DNA of 64,000 nt from Mycobacterium branderi (lineage in GTDB: Bacteria; Actinomycetota; Actinomycetes; Mycobacteriales; Mycobacteriaceae), in NCBI RefSeq assembly GCF_010728725.1, contig NZ_AP022607.1, forward strand, positions 434,001 through 498,000. Reading direction: 5' to 3'. Below the pieces are notes generated by a model, which was given only the letters and a program-made list of their open reading frames with translations, made no database searches and was not told the origin of the DNA. Made by a program: the position numbers and the translations under genes. This document shows, in pieces, positions 34,179 to 42,330 of the stretch (its first letter is position 1; every line of letters starts with the position of its first letter).

Positions 34179-35425
34179 AGCTGCTCGACCCGCTGCGAGT
34201 CGAACCGGCCCCGGCAGTCGAAGATCAGCGGCGCGTGGTCAAGCACCAGGCCGTAGTCGAAGTCTTTGTGGTCGGTGGCGATCACCACGATGTCGGCGGC
34301 GGCCGCCTGGGCGGCGGTCAGCTCGACGCGGGTGAAGTGCTCACCGGCCACGGCGGCAGGCACATGCGGGTCAGCGACCTTCACGTGGGCGCCGCGGCCG
34401 GCCAGTTCGGCGCTGATCGCATAGGTCGGCGCCAGCCGGTCATCGGCGATGCCCGGCTTGTAGGCCAGCCCCAGGATCAGCACGCTGGCCGTGGCCACGG
34501 ACTTGCCGGCCGCCTGCAGAGCCTGCTCGATCCGATCGGCGACATAGTTTGCGACACCGTTGTTGACCTGGGTGCACGCGGTCAGGATTGAGCTTGAACG
34601 CCCGGCGCCGCGCAGCGCGTGGTTGAGGTAGTGAATGTTGTTGGGCAGGCAGTGTCCGCCAACACCGGGGCCATGCGAGAACGGCATGAAGCCGTAGGGT
34701 TTGGACGATGCGGCGGCCACCACTTCGCGCAGGTCGATGTTCATCGCCCGGGCGCTTTGGCTGAGCTCGTTGACGAACGCGATGTTGACGTAGCGGAAGA
34801 TGTTCTCGAAAAGCTTGACGTATTCCGCGATTTCGGCGCTGGAGACCGTTATCACCTTCTTGAACACGGTTTCATAGAACGACGACGCCAGCAGTGCGCC
34901 CTGGGTATCGATGCCGCCGACGATCTTGGGTATTTCGACATAGCTGTCGTCGCGGCCCGGGTCGATGCGTTCGGGGCTGTAGGCGAAGTGCACATCGATG
35001 CCCGAGCGCAGCCGTGAGCGTGCCTCGAACCGGGGCACCGCATGGCCGCGGGTGGCGCCCGGGTAGAGCGTCGACTCGACGATGACCAGTGCACCGGGTT
35101 GTGCGGTCTGCGCGGCGGTGTCCAGCGCGCCGTCGAGATAGCGCAGGTCGGGTTCGTCGTCGGCGTTGACCGGGGTGGGCACGGTGATCAAATAGACATC
35201 CGAGTGCTGCTGGCCCTGCAGGTCGGGGACCGGTGTGAACCGTCGGGTGGCCAGCGCCTGCGACAACGCCTCGTCAGACACGTCGACGATGTAGGACTGG
35301 GCGCGGCGCAGCGCGGCTAACCGGTTCGGGTCGGACTCGACGGCCAGCACGGTGTGCCCGGCCTCGACCAGCGCCATGGTCAGGGGCAGACCCACATACC
35401 CTTGGCCGATCACGGAAACTCGCAT
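34175..35425 (-). CDS. UDP-glucose/UDP-ManNAc-type nucleotide-sugar 6-dehydrogenase
   Basis: 416 residues, first gene of the long minus-strand operon. NAD motif VIGQGYVGLP (5-14), TVPTP, AYSPERIDPGR (as in the WbpA/WbpO/WecC group), Lys204 in EYVKLFEN and catalytic Cys259 in GPGVGGHCLPNN, then LGLAYKPGIADDR. It oxidises a nucleotide hexose at C6 to the uronic acid, making two NADH. The SPERIDPG motif points to N-acetylhexosamine substrates rather than UDP-glucose. That indicates an amino-uronic acid product. Confidence 0.93.
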   Translation of the reverse strand: MRVSVIGQGYVGLPLTMALVEAGHTVLAVESDPNRLAALRRAQSYIVDVSDEALSQALATRRFTPVPDLQGQQHSDVYLITVPTPVNADDEPDLRYLDGALDTAAQTAQPGALVIVESTLYPGATRGHAVPRFEARSRLRSGIDVHFAYSPERIDPGRDDSYVEIPKIVGGIDTQGALLASSFYETVFKKVITVSSAEIAEYVKLFENIFRYVNIAFVNELSQSARAMNIDLREVVAAASSKPYGFMPFSHGPGVGGHCLPNNIHYLNHALRGAGRSSSILTACTQVNNGVANYVADRIEQALQAAGKSVATASVLILGLAYKPGIADDRLAPTYAISAELAGRGAHVKVADPHVPAAVAGEHFTRVELTAAQAAAADIVVIATDHKDFDYGLVLDHAPLIFDCRGRFDSQRVEQL

Positions 35426-35850
35426 GGAATGACTCCTTAAAGCTGTTGCAAGGCGCCGGTTCGGCGTTTAGACCCATTCGGGTGCTCGGCGCCGACGGGC
35501 ACATCGGCGAGAAGCTGAATCGCAGAGGTCACGGTTGAGCCTTTCGCTGATCGCCCGCATCGTCCGCGGCGCGCTGCTACAGATTCAAACACACAGTGCA
35601 ACGGTTACGCAGCAACTTATTGTTGCAGCTGAACGGTCCGAGACTGCGGTACGATCCGCGGCTTGTTGCCGATCAAAGGCAGAAAAGTGCAGGTAGTGCG
35701 CCTGTACTTTCACACGCGGGACCCCGTGAGCGGCCAGGGGTGAGGCTAGACAAACCGTTTCACCGTTCGGGATAAGCGCAAGCAAAAGCGAAGCGGTCGA
35801 CTAAACCGAACGATGGCACAAAGCAGCATGCGCGTGCTAGGATGTGCGTT
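35426..35850. other. Divergent intergenic region before the sugar operon
   Basis: About 425 bases with no supported gene. It must hold the promoter of the eleven-gene minus-strand operon and that of the toxin-antitoxin pair. A short repeat TGCAACGGTTACGCAGCAAC (35598-35617) resembles the repeat near 12301. The DNA is richer in A/T than its surroundings. Confidence 0.5.
35836..35841 (+). promoter_or_regulatory. Likely -10 element of the Xre/RES pair, leaderless start
   Basis: TAGGAT fits the mycobacterial TANNNT -10 hexamer and lies ten bases before ATG 35851, so transcription could begin at or just before that codon. Leaderless antitoxin mRNAs are common in mycobacteria. Confidence 0.4.
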
Positions 35851-36444
35851 ATGAGTGGATCGGGTTTCCGGGGGCTGGATGCGCTGCTGGAAAGGCATCA
35901 GGTGGATATGACCAGCGAAGAGGTCTTAGACCAGCTGGACTCCGCGTTCGCGACAATCCCCGGTGCCGGGGCAGCGCCTCTCTCCACCGATGAAGTGCGA
36001 TTTCTTCGCGCCCACGCCGGCGCCGGCGCCACCGCGGTGATCGACAACTGGTCTGGCGAACAGGAACGCCAGGCTCACGCGCGCTCGGCCGTACAGGAGC
36101 TCGGTGATGCCCTCTCTGGGTCGATGAGCATCAAGGAGGCCGCCGCCCTGCTGGGGATCGACCGGTCCCGGGTGTCTCGGCGCATCATCGGAAAAGGATT
36201 GTGGGCGTTCGACATCAATGGAAGCCGCCGCATACCTCGCTGGCAGTTCCTCGGCCAGCGGCTGCTTCCTGGTCTAGACGTGATCGTGCCTGCGATACCG
36301 CGCGACGTAACACCCGCGGCGGTGGAAGGTTTCATGAATACACCGCAGCCAGATTTCGGCGATCGCACACCGATCGAACATCTCGCCGCCGGCGGTGATC
36401 CCACGCTGATCGCCGACTTCGTAGCAGATCTCGCCCGCTGGTGA
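35851..36444 (+). CDS. MbcA/Xre-type antitoxin with HTH and DUF2384-like tail
   Basis: 197 residues from ATG 35851; ATG 35842 is in frame but overlaps the predicted -10. A helix-turn-helix lies at about 90-118 (SGSMSIKEAAALLGIDRSRVSRRI, shown in part), and the C-terminus (TPIEHLAAGGDPTLIADFVADL) matches the end of the MbcA/ParS/Xre antitoxin toxin-binding domain. The stop overlaps the RES toxin start (GTGA). By analogy with M. tuberculosis MbcTA it should block the toxin and repress the operon. The N-terminal 80 residues are longer than in MbcA and unrecognised. Confidence 0.83.
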   Translation: MSGSGFRGLDALLERHQVDMTSEEVLDQLDSAFATIPGAGAAPLSTDEVRFLRAHAGAGATAVIDNWSGEQERQAHARSAVQELGDALSGSMSIKEAAALLGIDRSRVSRRIIGKGLWAFDINGSRRIPRWQFLGQRLLPGLDVIVPAIPRDVTPAAVEGFMNTPQPDFGDRTPIEHLAAGGDPTLIADFVADLARW

Positions 36445-37070
36445 ATCGGCCCAAGCCGAAAGTCCCGCGAACACCGCCTGACCGCCTCACCAAAGAACCG
36501 GACGACGTCGTCGACTACACGGGCATATTGTGGCGAGTCCACCGCAGCACGGGCGAACACGTCCGGCCGTGGAACGAGTTACGCACCTACGGCCCACTGC
36601 CGTCGATGCGCTGGGACCCCCAACCAGGCCCACCACCCGCCGACCATCACGACAGCGTGCTCTACGCCGCGTGCGACGTCGCCACCGCCCTTGCCGAGGT
36701 TTACCAATCGACGCGCGTCATCGACACGCGCGCCGGCGCACCGAGGCTCACCGCGTGGGAGCCCACGCGGGCTCTGCAGTTGCTGGACTTGTCCGGGACC
36801 TGGCTGCTGCGCAACGCAGCGTCGGCGGCACTGCTCGGCGCACCGCGATCCACTTGCCGACGCTGGGCCCGCGCGATTTACCTAACCTGGCCTGAACTCG
36901 ACGGTCTGCAAGCGCCCTCCACCATGACAGGGCGCCTCAACGTAGTTCTGTGGACCGCTTCGGCCGACGCCATGCCCGCGGCGCCATCGTTTTCCCGCCC
37001 CCTCGCCCAACCACTGGTCTGGACGCTCGCACAAGCCGCAGCCGCCGAAATCGGCTACCAGATCATCTGA
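36441..37070 (+). CDS. RES-domain toxin (NAD+ phosphorylase/glycohydrolase type)
   Basis: 209 residues from GTG 36441, coupled to the antitoxin. RES-domain landmarks: Arg in GILWRVHRST, the YAACDVATALAEVYQ helix with its Glu, and the Ser in GLQAPSTM, giving the R-E-S triad. RES toxins such as MbcT destroy NAD+ when free of the antitoxin. The gene is complete with no frameshift, so the pair is likely functional. Confidence 0.88.
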   Translation: MNRPKPKVPRTPPDRLTKEPDDVVDYTGILWRVHRSTGEHVRPWNELRTYGPLPSMRWDPQPGPPPADHHDSVLYAACDVATALAEVYQSTRVIDTRAGAPRLTAWEPTRALQLLDLSGTWLLRNAASAALLGAPRSTCRRWARAIYLTWPELDGLQAPSTMTGRLNVVLWTASADAMPAAPSFSRPLAQPLVWTLAQAAAAEIGYQII

Positions 37071-37208
37071 GCGGCGCCGTGAGGAACCAAGAGGCGGGCC
37101 ACTAACGGGACTGAACCGAGGCCGAGCCCTGCGCTAATCAGCTACGACAAATGCCAATTACGGTCGCGAACCGCTAATTTTGACCTGCAGGGTATATGGA
37201 TCAAGTGA

Positions 37209-37688
37209 TCAGGACGGGTTGGAGCCGGTGTTCGGCCAGTCCTTACCGATTTCTTGGAGCATTTTGGCGGTTTCGCGTTCCAGTTCTTCCACGTTGCGGG
37301 GCCGCCCGCGGCCCGGGAAGAGCAGTTGAGCGCGCTGGCGATTGCTGATCTTGCGTTGCAGCGCCCGCAGCAGCTTGACTGCCTCTTCGTCGGCGAAGCG
37401 GACGATCGAAAAATCTAGACCAGAGCCGACCAGATCGCTGGCCCAGCCGACCTCGGTGAGGAACAGGGCACGCGCCCAGTCCAGATTGGTTAGCGGCTCG
37501 CCACGGGTTATGGCACCGCGGAGCCGGTCCGTGAGCGCGTCGAACTCGTCCCACGTCGACAGTCCCAACACTTCGATTGGCATCGGTGCCGAGCCTGCCG
37601 AACCACCCCATTCGCGCAGAACCGCGTCGATGAAGCCGCGTTCGCGCTCGCTCAGGTCGACCGCCACTAATTCAGAAGGACTTGCCAT
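37209..37688 (-). CDS. Hypothetical protein
   Basis: 159 residues from ATG 37688 (an upstream in-frame ATG would extend it by 17). Acidic and helical, no membrane segment. Sequence such as ELVAVDLSERERGFIDAVLR, GLSTWDEFDALTDRLRGAIT and RALFLTEVGWASDLVGSGLD suggests a small alpha-helical protein; WARALFLTEVGWASDLVGSG could be a binding surface. Not recognised. It lies in accessory DNA between a TA pair and an mmpL fragment, so it may be an orphan of an immunity or defence locus. Confidence 0.6.
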   Translation of the reverse strand: MASPSELVAVDLSERERGFIDAVLREWGGSAGSAPMPIEVLGLSTWDEFDALTDRLRGAITRGEPLTNLDWARALFLTEVGWASDLVGSGLDFSIVRFADEEAVKLLRALQRKISNRQRAQLLFPGRGRPRNVEELERETAKMLQEIGKDWPNTGSNPS

Positions 37689-37737
37689 CCAGTCGATCGT
37701 ACGGCCAGCACCCGACATGGTTTCCCGGCAATCGCAC

Positions 37738-37952
37738 ACAGACCAGCATAAGGTTGTAATCAGACCCGACAGCCAAGAGGATGATTAACGCGAATTCCAT
37801 TGCAACCCAGTTTATTTGGAGTTGAATAACGTGCTGTCTAAATAAGGTTGGAGAATCCGAAACGTGGGCGGACAGTGACGATACGATCGTCCCGACAATC
37901 ACCGCGCGGGGACCAGCGCTCGGTTAATGAGAACCATGAGAGCAGTTCTTTC
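37738..37952 (-). pseudogene. Decayed mmpL fragment
   Basis: Minus-strand translation gives ALMVLINRALVPA, then after a frame change at about 37900 VIVGTIVSSL, INWVAMEF and ALIILLAVGSDYNLMLV. These align in order with TM8-TM10 of MmpL (compare MLIITRALVASVVIVGTVLL and NWIAPVFGVIILLAVGSDYN in the intact gene at 1482). Only about 70 residues remain and there is no start, no end and a frameshift. It marks an old deletion or insertion boundary. Confidence 0.85.
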
Positions 37953-38266
37953 AACCACGCCAGCCGCTGTTTTTGGGTGCGTACACGGGTCGACTTGGCT
38001 CGGCGGTGATCGATGCGTACCTCGATATCGATCCTGCTCTTTTTGGCCCAGACGACGAAGGTGCGAATCGAGTGGTGGATGCTCGGCCCAAAAGCCAGGT
38101 GTTCGTCCGCGTCTTGCTGTGTGCAGGTGGGCGCGCACCCGGCTGTATGTATCGTGCAGCCACGAAAGAAAACGGCTCTCACCAGTTCAAACAGTCGCGA
38201 CCCCGAGGGCGAAAAGCAAGAAATCGCGTGGTGTCGAAAGTACTACGGTTCCGTTATACTTTTGCC
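37953..38266. other. Stretch without a supported gene, promoter of the AbiE pair
   Basis: About 310 bases between the mmpL remnant and abiEi. Open frames run through it on both strands but none resembles a protein. The downstream end carries the abiEi promoter. Confidence 0.45.
38255..38260 (+). promoter_or_regulatory. -10 element of the AbiEi/AbiEii operon, leaderless start
   Basis: TATACT matches the -10 consensus and lies six bases before ATG 38267, so the transcript would start on the first codon. The -35 side (TGTCGA at 38232-38237, 17-base spacer) is weak. Confidence 0.5.
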
Positions 38267-38836
38267 ATGACCAAGACGCCCTTAGCGCGGGATGAGCTGT
38301 GGGATATTGCGAGCACGCAGCTCGGGTTTGTGACTGCTCAGCAGGCCGTGGCTCTGGGCGTGGACAAGTTTGCGCTGCAGATGCTCGTTCACCGGGGCAC
38401 ACTGACCCGTGTCGCGCACGGGGTCTACCGATTCCCACGGTTCCCCGTCAGTCAGTACGACCCCTACATGCTTGCAGTGCTGTGGACGCGCGCACCTGAG
38501 GCGTGCCTCAGCCACGAAACCGCGCTCGACGCCTACGAAATCAGCGACGTCAACCCGAATCGGATCCATGTGACCATCGCCAAGCGCCGCCGCCTGCGCC
38601 GCACCGGCGGTGATGATTATGTCATTCACCGACAGGACCTCGCGCCAACGCAGATCGGCTGGTGGCAGGAGATTCCCACCGTCACACCGGCAACGGCTAT
38701 TGCCCAGTGCATCGCATACGGCACTCCTACCTACCTACTGCGGCAGGCCATCGAACGGGGTCACGCCCAGGGTTACCTGAAGGCCGCCGAACGTGATGAG
38801 CTGGCAAAGCAATTGGAGGCACGCCATGAGTCGTGA
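38267..38836 (+). CDS. abiEi: AbiEi-type antitoxin/transcriptional regulator (type IV TA)
   Basis: 189 residues. N-terminal winged-helix part (ELWDIASTQLGFVTAQQAVA, LVHRGTLTRVAHGVYRFPRF) and a C-terminal AbiEi domain with CLSHETALDAYEISDVNPNR and IHVTIAKRRRLRRTGG. Long upstream frames exist but the ATG at 38267 is where family homology and the -10 box fit. AbiEi represses the operon and antagonises the AbiEii toxin without binding it, the type IV scheme. The end overlaps abiEii by eleven bases. Confidence 0.88.
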   Translation: MTKTPLARDELWDIASTQLGFVTAQQAVALGVDKFALQMLVHRGTLTRVAHGVYRFPRFPVSQYDPYMLAVLWTRAPEACLSHETALDAYEISDVNPNRIHVTIAKRRRLRRTGGDDYVIHRQDLAPTQIGWWQEIPTVTPATAIAQCIAYGTPTYLLRQAIERGHAQGYLKAAERDELAKQLEARHES

Positions 38837-39776
38837 GCGCCTCGATTCTCGGCTTGCCGCCCTGTTGAGCACGCTGAAGCCCAAGACCAAGCAGCCGGCC
38901 TCGGCGGCCATTTTGAACCAATGGATTGTTCAAGCCGAGGGCAAGCTCGGCCAGGAGGCCAGGGGCGGCAGACTCGGCTGGCTCGTTGCGTCGTCGGTCG
39001 CTATCGCTTGCGTCCAACGTGCGATCGACGCCGACGGAAGGCAGCTGTTCCTCCTGAAGGGCGGCACTTTATTGCAGCATCGGTTGTCCGCGACCGCCCG
39101 CCCCACCAAGGACGTCGACGGACTCGTCCGGGGCGATCTAGACGCCTTTTTTCTGGCGTTGGAGGACGCGCTGGCGGAGCCCTGGGGACCTCTCACGCTG
39201 CGCCGGGGTGAGGTCGAGGTCGTCAATACTCCTACGAAGATCGTCAAGCCGCGCCGGTTCGACATCGTCATCGCGCTCCGAGGCGTCACCTGGAGACGGA
39301 TCCAATTCGAAGTCTCAGCCGACGAGTCAGGCATCGGCCAAGACTTCGAAGTCATCGAGCCGCCACCACTGAGTGGGTTCGGACTGCCGGACCCCGAAAC
39401 CCTCGTTGGGATCGCCATGCGCTTTCAGATTGCGCAGAAGCTCCACGCGGTCTCTGACCCCCACAAACCGCCAGATTCTCTTAACGATCGTGCCCGCGAC
39501 GTAGTCGACCTGCTCCTGCTGCGCGACCTCGCAGCCGAGACCGGAAGCCCCACGCTGGCCGAAATCCATGCAGCCGGAGCGGCTCTGTTTCGCGCCCGAG
39601 CCGCCGAAGCCCAGCAACTCGGTTTGCCGGCCAGGACCTGGCCGCCAACCGTAATCGGACACGCCCACTGGGGGGACGACTACAAGCGGGCCGCGGAATC
39701 GGCGAGCATCCAACTCTCACTCGACGCCGCGGTCGCTGAGATCAATACCTGGATCGGCCAGATCGACAAGGCCTGA
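38826..39776 (+). CDS. abiEii: AbiEii-type nucleotidyltransferase toxin
   Basis: 316 residues from ATG 38826. The DNA polymerase beta-like nucleotidyltransferase core is intact: LLKGGTLLQHRL (G-G motif), RPTKDVDGLV (D-x-D), then IAMRFQIAQKLHAVSDP (Lys) and RARDVVDLLLLRDL (Asp). AbiEii/MenT-type toxins add nucleotides, for MenT proteins to tRNA 3' ends, and block growth or phage replication. Lies beside a second TA pair and recombinases, a defence-island type setting. Confidence 0.9.
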   Translation: MSRERLDSRLAALLSTLKPKTKQPASAAILNQWIVQAEGKLGQEARGGRLGWLVASSVAIACVQRAIDADGRQLFLLKGGTLLQHRLSATARPTKDVDGLVRGDLDAFFLALEDALAEPWGPLTLRRGEVEVVNTPTKIVKPRRFDIVIALRGVTWRRIQFEVSADESGIGQDFEVIEPPPLSGFGLPDPETLVGIAMRFQIAQKLHAVSDPHKPPDSLNDRARDVVDLLLLRDLAAETGSPTLAEIHAAGAALFRARAAEAQQLGLPARTWPPTVIGHAHWGDDYKRAAESASIQLSLDAAVAEINTWIGQIDKA

Positions 39777-39830
39777 CGCGCGCCGCATGCCACGCCGGCG
39801 CGACCGAGCGCCTGACGACAAAACCCCCGT

Positions 39831-39851
39831 TGTGCCAAGAGTGTGCCAAGA
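39831..39851. repeat. Tandem decamer TGTGCCAAGA
   Basis: TGTGCCAAGA occurs at 39831-39840 and again at 39842-39851, an eleven-base period, which places both copies on one face of the helix. Such tandem sites are typical of arm-type binding sites of tyrosine integrases. Confidence 0.45.
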
Positions 39852-40121
39852 CGGGCAAAAACAGTCCGACCCTACGTGGACACAGTGAACACGAACGAGC
39901 CGCTGACCTGCGCATTTGAAGACGGAATGGCACCGCGCGCAACGCAGCGAACCGTCCGGTTCCGATTTCCTTTCAGAACGCCATTCGCGTGCCCCAACAG
40001 CATTGGCCCGGTCCGCCGGACCGGGGCCCCGTACCGGTTTGCCTTCTGGCCCACCGATTGTGGCCGGCGGTCCGCTGCGCGCAAGGCCGCGGCCTTCGCC
40101 CCGCTTCGGGCCCAAGGGCTC

Positions 40122-40172
40122 GCGAAGTTTTCCCCGAGCCGCTCCCCTGCCGGGTAGCTGGGAAAACTGCGC
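40122..40172. repeat. Long inverted repeat (13-base arms, one mismatch)
   Basis: GCGAAGTTTTCCC (40122-40134) and GGGAAAACTGCGC (40160-40172) are complementary with one mismatch around a 25-base spacer. It could form a hairpin or serve as a protein binding or attachment site. Confidence 0.5.
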
Positions 40173-40729
40173 GCCCGAACCTTGCGCTGTCGCGGCCGCT
40201 GGCGGCCGAGATCTCCAGTGCCAGAAGGCAAAAAGAACGGGCGGCTACATGCCCACTGACCGGAAGGGAACACCACCTGGCTCATGAAGTCGATATCACC
40301 AGCGGTCACGTCGATCAGCCCCACATTATCCACCGGTGGTCCCATCTCCACAGGACCAAAGAATCTGTTTGCCGAGTGCTTCAGCATCGGCATCAATACG
40401 CTGGCGCCGGACTAACCGTTTGATAACCGCATCCAGAAAATCCGAGAAAGAGCAGTATTTGAGCTGCCAGGCAGTCTTTGCCACATACTCAGGACGGATA
40501 CCCGTGGCGCTGTGGCGATTAAGGCCACATCAGCCGCGCCGTGCCCCAAGGCTCACACCGGTAAAAGGCCGGAACAGAGAAATTCTTACGGTCGCTCACC
40601 AAACCATGGATAAATGACACCAACCCCACTCATGGCGCAGAAAAAGCGTTGCTGGGTGTCAGAACCCCACGATAAAATTAAAGGAACTAATCCCGGCCAT
40701 TTCCACAGTCCCCCGAAAGGACCTTTCTA

Positions 40730-40795
40730 GTGGATGTAATCGTTTACACAAAGCCCGGCTGCATGCAATTCCCTATTGAATCGTACGTGTTATGA
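40730..40795 (+). pseudogene. Truncated nrdH-like glutaredoxin start
   Basis: GTG 40730 with AAAGGA upstream begins VDVIVYTKPGCMQF, the N-terminus of NrdH redoxin (compare TVYTKPxCxQC). The second active-site Cys is replaced by Phe and the frame ends at TGA 40793-40795 after 21 codons. The rest of nrdH is not found after the recombinase genes. The reading therefore breaks at about 40768, close to the recombinase start at 40792, which suggests the module inserted into an nrdH gene. Confidence 0.65.
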
Positions 40796-42330
40796 CTGAC
40801 CGTGTTGCATATGAGCGAGGTGAGATGACACAACTGTGGAGAGTGCACTGGGTATCAGAGACAGTGCCGACCGCGACATCTACTCATCCCATCTTGGAGA
40901 AGTGGGCCGACCTTCCTGCGCGCGAAGACCGACTGCGCATCAAGCCGGGCGACCCATTCATGGTTGACCCGAATCATCACGTGGACGCGCGATTGACGCA
41001 GTTTTTCAGCCGGTCTGGGTTCGTCCAGCTGGCCAAGTCGACGAAGTTGTCCTACACCAATGACTACCGTGTGTTCTTTGATTTTTTGTGGCTGCGCGGA
41101 AAGTACTGGGACGCCGCGGAACCGGACGACCTGTTCGACTTCGAGGATTGGCGGCGCCGATCGCCTCGAAACCCGGCCCGGATCAGCGGCGCCAAGTGGA
41201 ACCGAGAACTGGCTGCCCTGCAACGGCTCTACGGCTGGGCAACCGCGCAGAGATTGTTGAAACTGAATCCGTTGGCAATCAAGACGATTCGAAATCGACA
41301 GGGCCAGCTCGTGGAGACGGCGGATGCCTGGGCGAAGGATGTGCGCTCAAGTAACGTGCGCTGGCTGACACCAGGGGCGTATCGGCTGTGGCGTGACGTC
41401 GGGTTGCGCGGCTACACCCCCGAAGGCCGCCGGGATCGCTCGTGGCAGGGACGTCATGATGACCGCAACGCCGCTTACGCCGATCTGCTGTTTTCTAGCG
41501 GATTGCGCCGAACCGAGGCCGGGTCGCTGCTGACGTGGGAACTGCCGGCGTCCGCGGCGTCGCCGCCGCAGCGCTACTTTGCGGCGCGAGTGGCCGCGGC
41601 GGTAACCAAAAGTAAGCGGGCACGCGCGTTTTACGTGTCTGCCCCCGCGCTGCGAGAGATCGAGGCATACGTTGGCACAACGCGGCGCGCCGCGATCCGA
41701 CGAGCCCAACTACAGGGCCGGTATGACGACCTCGATGGCATGCGGATCGTGTTCGATCGGACAGGACGCAGCCGAGAGATTCTGCATTGGCGTGACCGAC
41801 ACCGCCGCACCGGACAGGACAATTTGGGCAGCCTGGATCCCGACGAGCGGAGATTGTTGTTCATCGAGGGTCCAGGTGGCCCCGAGCCCTTGTGGTTGTG
41901 GCTGGCAGAAGACGGAACACCGTTCGATACCCACTCCTGGGAGGCCGTATTTCGTGCCGGGTCCGACCGATGCCGGGTTGTTCTAGACGGCGTAGTGCCG
42001 GATCCGCCGTTTTGCACACCGCACATGTGCCGGCACTCGTTCGCCTTGCACATGCTGGTGGCGTTGCATCATGCGATGGATCAGCGGTTCGATCTCACAC
42101 CAGACGATCGCCGCGATTATCGGCTGCTCTATGGCGACCCCTGGCGCATGGTCAAAGACCTGCTCGGGCACGCCAGCGAACAGACCACCCGCGACATTTA
42201 TCTCGCGCCTGTCGCCGATCTGCAGGTCCGCTCCCTGCTGCTTGAGGAGAGCCAGCCCGGCGTCGCTGAACTGCTGTCCCGCATCGCCGCGGCATCCGAG
42301 CGCGTCATCGACGGCGACGGTGCCCAGTGA
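40792..42330 (+). CDS. Tyrosine recombinase (first of a three-recombinase module)
   Basis: 512 residues. N-terminal SAM-like core-binding domain (about 60-170, LSYTNDYRVFFDFLW), then the catalytic domain with Arg239 (SSGLRRTEAGSLL), Lys in VTKSKRARAF, H411-x-x-R414 (CTPHMCRHSFALHM), His460 (LLGHASEQTT) and Tyr470 (RDIYLAP). All catalytic residues are present, so it is probably active. ATG 40792 was chosen; ATG 40825 is an alternative. Its stop overlaps the next recombinase by GTGA, as in Tn554 tnpA-tnpB and RIT elements. Confidence 0.9.
   Translation: MTDRVAYERGEMTQLWRVHWVSETVPTATSTHPILEKWADLPAREDRLRIKPGDPFMVDPNHHVDARLTQFFSRSGFVQLAKSTKLSYTNDYRVFFDFLWLRGKYWDAAEPDDLFDFEDWRRRSPRNPARISGAKWNRELAALQRLYGWATAQRLLKLNPLAIKTIRNRQGQLVETADAWAKDVRSSNVRWLTPGAYRLWRDVGLRGYTPEGRRDRSWQGRHDDRNAAYADLLFSSGLRRTEAGSLLTWELPASAASPPQRYFAARVAAAVTKSKRARAFYVSAPALREIEAYVGTTRRAAIRRAQLQGRYDDLDGMRIVFDRTGRSREILHWRDRHRRTGQDNLGSLDPDERRLLFIEGPGGPEPLWLWLAEDGTPFDTHSWEAVFRAGSDRCRVVLDGVVPDPPFCTPHMCRHSFALHMLVALHHAMDQRFDLTPDDRRDYRLLYGDPWRMVKDLLGHASEQTTRDIYLAPVADLQVRSLLLEESQPGVAELLSRIAAASERVIDGDGAQ

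Larger units (their letters stand above)
39777..40729. other. About 950 bases of atypical non-coding DNA before the recombinase module
   Basis: No supported gene. The left half is GC-rich; from about 40300 the DNA becomes clearly richer in A/T than the rest of the window. It contains a tandem decamer (39831-39851), a long inverted repeat (40122-40172) and a short stem (40715-40727, GAAAG-GAC-CTTTC). It may be the end of an integrated element. Confidence 0.5.
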
